Assembly (NCBI GenBank): GCA_021372315.1 | Contig: JAJFUT010000017.1 | Location: forward strand, 1 to 32,463 | Source: Methanobacteriota archaeon | GTDB lineage: Archaea > Thermoplasmatota > Thermoplasmata > Methanomassiliicoccales > UBA472 | Direction: 5' to 3' | DNA length: 32,463 nt | In this document: piece by piece, positions 28,778 through 32,463 of the stretch | Position numbering within the stretch: the stretch's first letter is position 1 | Layout of the letters: each line of letters begins with the position of its first letter | Program-made: the position numbers and the translations under genes | Notes under the pieces: generated by a model | Told to the model about the DNA's origin: nothing | Seen by the model: the letters and a program-made list of their open reading frames with translations, nothing else | Databases searched by the model: none

Positions 28778-31700
28778 GCATTTCCCCCCTTTTCCTCTGG
28801 TATCTTCAATTCCTCATGAAGGTCCTTGATGTCGCCGACGTCCGGCTTGACTATGATGTTGCTGATGCCTCCCTCGGGCTTCGTCACCCCGATGATGTGG
28901 TCCGCCTTGTTGAGCGTGACCTTCCGTAGGGAGATCATGACGAACTGCGCCGTCGACGCGCACTTCCTGACGCGCTGCGCCACGCTGTCCGCGTTCACGG
29001 CGTCAAGGAACATGTCGACCTCGTCAAGCAGATAGAACGGCGATGGCTGCCACTCCTGCATGGCGAATATGAACGATAGCGCCGCGAGCGATTTCTCGCC
29101 GCCGCTCAGCGCCTCGAGCCTGAGCACCTTCCCGTTCCTCGGCCTGCACTTCATGACCAGGCCGCCCTCGAACGGCTTGTCCGGGACCTCGAGGTAAAGC
29201 TCGGCCTCCCCTCCCTGGGACAGCTCCGCATATACCTTCTTGAAGCTCTCGTTGACGCCATCGAACACCTTCAGGAGCGCGACCTTCTTCTTGTCGTTCA
29301 GTTCCGTGGTGAGCTTGATCAGGTCCTTGCGCTGGTCCTCCAGCCTCTTGACCTCGTTCTTCATCTCGATGTGCCTGGCGCCCTTCTGCTCGTAGTCCTC
29401 GATGGAGCGCAGGTTCACGGCCCCCATGGAGGCGAGCGTGGACTCGCAGCGGTTCATCTCGGACCTGATGTCCTCCATCGACGGCAGCGGATATGTCACC
29501 GGCACCTGGATCTGTTCGATCTCGACCTCGCACTCCTTGATGCGCTCCAATGCCGCGGCCTGCTTCGTCGTGAGCGTGATGATGAAGTCCTGGCTCGTGT
29601 CGACCCTGGTCTGCACCTTGTCCCGGTCCGACTCGTACTGGGTCCTGTCCTTGAACAGGCCCTCCTTCTTCGCCCTGAGCTCGTTCATCTCGCGGCCCAT
29701 GGCCTCTTCGATCCGCTTGAGGCCGTTGAGCTCGATGCGCAGCTTGGCCTCCTTGGCCTTGGCCTCGTCCCCATCGGCCTTCAGCTTGATGCCCTTCTGC
29801 CTCGTCTCGAGCTCGAACTCGTCGAACTCCTGAAGGTGCTTCCTGATGAGCTCGACCTGCGTCTGCATGGTCGTCCTTTCGGAGAGCAGCTGGGCCGCCT
29901 CGGCGGTCAGTTCGACGACCTCGGACTGCAGAGCGCGCAGCTTGGTCGACATGTCCTTCGGGGCCAGCTCCAATATCCTCTTCTTGCCGGCGTCCCTCTG
30001 CTCGCGGATGACCGCGACCTTGGAATCGAGGGATCCGATCTCCCTCCCCAGTTTATCGATGGCAGCCTTGAGCTCGCCGAGGTCCTTCGTCTTCTGGACG
30101 ATATCGTCCTTGGCCCTCGTGAGCTTGGCCTTCGCCTCCTTGAGAGATGCTTCCAGACCTGTGATCTTGATCTCGTTGCCGCTTCCGGAGCCGTTCAGCT
30201 CGCGCATGCGCGCCTCGATCTGCTGGAGCTCCAGGCGCAGAGCCTTCACCTGCACCGCGACCTTCTCCGAGTGCTCCGTCGACCTTCTGAGCTCCTCGGC
30301 GACCTCCTCGATCTTGCCCTTCTTGCTCTGGCCGAACCTCGGGACGTTCGTGTCGACCGTCCCTCCGACCATGGCGCCCGATGCTTCGATCAGCTCGCCG
30401 CTCGCGGTGACCAGGCGCACGCCGCCCATCATCCTCCTTGCCTGGTCCAGGGTGTCCACGACGACCGTGTCGCCGAAGACGTACCAGAACGCTGCGCGAT
30501 ACTGGTCGTCGAAATCTATGAGATCGATCGCGTACCCGACGGCGTCCTTGACGACGATCTGCGCTTTGCCGCGCGGTTTGCCGTCCAGCATCTTGCTGAG
30601 CGGAAGGAACGTCGCCCTTCCGAGGCTGTTCCTCTTGAGATACTGTATCGAGGCCGAGGCGACCTCGTCGTCGTCAACGATGATCGACTGCATTCTCGCG
30701 CCGGCGGCGACGTTCAGTGCGACCTCATACTGGGGATCGACCTTGGCCAGCTCCGCGACGGTGCCGTGAATGCCCTTTATCTCGCCCCTGTCCCTTGCCT
30801 CGAGCAAGGAACGGACGGCGCGGTTGTAGCCCTTGGCGACGCTCTCCGCCGCCTCCTTCTCCGCGGTGAGATGGTTGTATTCGCGGGTCAGTGATTTGAT
30901 GGCGTTCTCCAGCTCCTCGAGCTGCGCCGAAAGCTTCGATTCCTGAGACCTTTTGGCGAAGAACTGCGCCTGAAGAGTGGTGACCTCGCCGGTCGACGAT
31001 TTCTCGTTCCTCTGGACCTCCTTGAGGCGCCATTCAGAGTCCTTGACCTGGAACTCGAGGTTGTCGCGGCTCTCCTCGAGCGAAGCAATGTCGGACGTCA
31101 GTCTGCCAGACCTGTCCTCCATGCGGTTCTTCTCGAGGAGCATCGAATGCGATCTCTCCTCGCCTTCCTTGACCTGAGCGTCCAGCTCTGTGACCTTCTT
31201 CTCCAGCGCCGAGATCTCGCCGTCGAACGAGGACATCCTCTCCTGAACCTGGGCCATCGTGGCCTTCTTTTCATCGAGGAGGCTCTGCTTCTCCACCCTG
31301 ACAGCCTCCGTCGTCTTGATCTTGTCCTCGAGGCCTTTGACCTCCTGTAGCAGCTTGGACCTCTCCTCCTTACGGCCTTTCAAAGCCTCTAGGAGCTCCT
31401 TGAGGTCCTCCTCGCTCCTCTGCATGGTGTCGGTGGCCCGGGCGATCTCGATCTTGGCGGAGTCCATCCTCTCCTTCATCTGGCGGAACTCCTCGCCGCC
31501 CTTGTCGAGTATCTCCTTCTCCAGCTGCTCGATCTTGTGATCGGTCTCTGTGACCTTCTTTGCCAGCTCGAGCTTCTTCTGCTTGAGCCCTTCTATCTCT
31601 TTGTTGTAGGAGTCGATCTGGGTCCTAGTCGCGTTGACCTCGGTCTCGGCGACCTCCCTCTTCTTGTGCGCCAGACGGGACTTCGATAGCGCCAGACGGT

Positions 31701-32373
31701 CCCGGGTCTCCATGTACTTTATCGCCGCGGCCTTCTCTGACTCGAGCTGCTTCATATGCTTCTCGAGCTCGGCCATTATGATACCGAGGCGGTCCATGTT
31801 CTCCTCGGCCGTCTTGCGTTCGCCGTCCGCGCGGATGATGTCCTCATCGAACTTGCTGATGCCGGAGATATCGTCCAGAACACGCCTTCTCTCAAGGGGG
31901 GACATCTCGACTATTCGAGTGACATCACCCTGTTGGACGAGATTGTATCCGTCAGCGCTTATCCGGGCGGACGAAAGGAGATAATCGAACTCGGTGAGCG
32001 ACGACTTCCTGTCGTTGACGTAGAAATAGGAATTGTAACCGATCTCGCTCTCGGAGAGCTTGACATGCCTGGTCAGTCTGACGATGTCCGAATCGACCGG
32101 GATGATCCTGTCCTTGTTATCGAACACCAAGGACACCTTGCAATAGCTGGATGGCTGCTTGGAATTGCCGCCGTTGAAAATCAGGTCCGTGAGCTTGCCG
32201 GCCCGCAATGCCTTGGAGCTCTTGGGGCCCAGGACGAATAGTATAGCGTCAGAGATGTTGGATTTCCCTGATCCGTTCGGGCCTGTCACGGCCGTGAAGC
32301 CGTCCAACATAGGGATGGTCATCTTCTTTCCGAACGATTTGAAGTTCTCTACTTCGATCTGCTTTAGGTACAC
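28774..32373 (-). CDS. smc: Chromosome segregation ATPase SMC
   Basis: A full-length 1,199-residue SMC protein. The N-terminal head has Walker A GPNGSGKSN (31-39). Long coiled coils rich in Glu, Lys and Leu (about 170-510 and 690-1020) flank a hinge (about 530-680, beginning GIHGTVAEL at 534). The C-terminal head has the ABC signature LSGGEKSLAALSF (1089-1101) and Walker B FYLLDE with the catalytic E1118. It dimerises at the hinge and, with ScpA and ScpB, forms the condensin ring. The start is a GTG at 32373, preceded by an AGGGGGT ribosome-binding-like sequence. It is the first gene of smc-scpA-scpB-small ORF. Confidence 0.95.
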   Translation of the reverse strand: MYLKQIEVENFKSFGKKMTIPMLDGFTAVTGPNGSGKSNISDAILFVLGPKSSKALRAGKLTDLIFNGGNSKQPSSYCKVSLVFDNKDRIIPVDSDIVRLTRHVKLSESEIGYNSYFYVNDRKSSLTEFDYLLSSARISADGYNLVQQGDVTRIVEMSPLERRRVLDDISGISKFDEDIIRADGERKTAEENMDRLGIIMAELEKHMKQLESEKAAAIKYMETRDRLALSKSRLAHKKREVAETEVNATRTQIDSYNKEIEGLKQKKLELAKKVTETDHKIEQLEKEILDKGGEEFRQMKERMDSAKIEIARATDTMQRSEEDLKELLEALKGRKEERSKLLQEVKGLEDKIKTTEAVRVEKQSLLDEKKATMAQVQERMSSFDGEISALEKKVTELDAQVKEGEERSHSMLLEKNRMEDRSGRLTSDIASLEESRDNLEFQVKDSEWRLKEVQRNEKSSTGEVTTLQAQFFAKRSQESKLSAQLEELENAIKSLTREYNHLTAEKEAAESVAKGYNRAVRSLLEARDRGEIKGIHGTVAELAKVDPQYEVALNVAAGARMQSIIVDDDEVASASIQYLKRNSLGRATFLPLSKMLDGKPRGKAQIVVKDAVGYAIDLIDFDDQYRAAFWYVFGDTVVVDTLDQARRMMGGVRLVTASGELIEASGAMVGGTVDTNVPRFGQSKKGKIEEVAEELRRSTEHSEKVAVQVKALRLELQQIEARMRELNGSGSGNEIKITGLEASLKEAKAKLTRAKDDIVQKTKDLGELKAAIDKLGREIGSLDSKVAVIREQRDAGKKRILELAPKDMSTKLRALQSEVVELTAEAAQLLSERTTMQTQVELIRKHLQEFDEFELETRQKGIKLKADGDEAKAKEAKLRIELNGLKRIEEAMGREMNELRAKKEGLFKDRTQYESDRDKVQTRVDTSQDFIITLTTKQAAALERIKECEVEIEQIQVPVTYPLPSMEDIRSEMNRCESTLASMGAVNLRSIEDYEQKGARHIEMKNEVKRLEDQRKDLIKLTTELNDKKKVALLKVFDGVNESFKKVYAELSQGGEAELYLEVPDKPFEGGLVMKCRPRNGKVLRLEALSGGEKSLAALSFIFAMQEWQPSPFYLLDEVDMFLDAVNADSVAQRVRKCASTAQFVMISLRKVTLNKADHIIGVTKPEGGISNIIVKPDVGDIKDLHEELKIPEEKGGNA

Positions 32374-32382
32374 TGGCAGACC

Positions 32383-32420
32383 CCCTGGTAAAGAGCAGAG
32401 GGTCTGACCTCTGGTAATAT
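32383..32420 (-). promoter_or_regulatory. Candidate smc promoter with inverted repeat
   Basis: On the minus strand, a TATA-like ATATTA (32415-32420) is followed by the perfect inverted repeat CAGAGG / CCTCTG (32396-32401 and 32408-32413, loop of six), and then ACCAGGGGGTCTGCCA just before the GTG start. The inverted repeat lies between the TATA-like box and the expected transcript start, where a repressor could act. The six-base arms could also arise by chance. Confidence 0.35.
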
Positions 32421-32463
32421 CGACTGCATCCCATCCATCCCTGGAGTCCGACGGCTGTCAGAC

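Noticed and set aside
29371-30894. A 507-codon open frame on the plus strand opposite smc
   Set aside because: It is antisense to an unmistakable SMC protein. Its product is a shadow of GC-rich third positions and coiled-coil codons, with no recognisable domain.
32374-32463. Possible tRNA or small RNA at the right edge because of the short inverted repeats
   Set aside because: No TPsiC-like GGTTCRA segment or cloverleaf can be drawn. The repeats are better read as part of the smc promoter region.

Overview
The window looks like a chromosomal segment of a euryarchaeal-grade archaeon, most likely from the Thermoplasmata / Candidatus Thermoplasmatota side. The domain is clear from archaeal information-processing genes (Nop5 of the box C/D RNP, aIF5A with a hypusine site, a short Sm-like protein, an XPD-type Fe-S helicase) and from TATA-like boxes about 25-40 bases before start codons, several of which imply leaderless or short-leader transcripts. 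The finer placement is inference from gene content and style. GC content and GC at third codon positions are high in the genes; the long divergent spacer at 3574-3908 is visibly AT-rich. No tRNA, rRNA, CRISPR array, IS element or phage gene was recognised.

Left third (1-10.8 kb): an extracellular module and a peptidase. A very large secreted multicopper oxidase (minus strand) with two C-terminal fibronectin III domains is divergent from a 1,848-residue surface protein (plus strand). The surface protein has a signal peptide, a right-handed beta-helix, an FN3 domain, about 12 Ig-like repeats, a Big_5-like domain, a carboxypeptidase-regulatory-like domain and a C-terminal membrane anchor. Part of its repeat array is a contiguous 807-bp tandem duplication. 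An M29 aminopeptidase follows.

Middle (10.8-17.8 kb): a four-helix membrane protein and an ArsR-type HTH regulator with a V4R-like domain (minus strand). Then mtnA and a class II aldolase overlap by 4 bp, which suggests 5'-methylthioadenosine / 5'-deoxyadenosine salvage through a DHAP-type shunt. They are followed by nop5 and aIF5A, the latter with its own TATA box inside the nop5 coding end. On the minus strand lie iscS and an atypical iscU that lacks the first scaffold Cys and the His before the last Cys. A RimJ/RimL-type GNAT acetyltransferase stands alone on the plus strand.

Right half (17.8-32.5 kb), all minus strand: a tightly packed cluster of an ABC importer (fused permease, two different ATPases), a PhoU-like DUF47 protein, phosphoglucosamine mutase (GlmM) and a zinc-ribbon XPD-like helicase. 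Upstream of it are a sugar-phosphate nucleotidyltransferase with an Lsm gene, and an SMC-ScpA-ScpB condensin operon. The condensin genes overlap one another, and a fourth, unrecognised 61-residue ORF overlaps scpB by a GTGA junction.

The items I consider most worth a second look are the altered IscU, the small fourth gene of the SMC operon, the 807-bp block duplication, and the pairing of the giant multicopper oxidase with the giant repeat protein.
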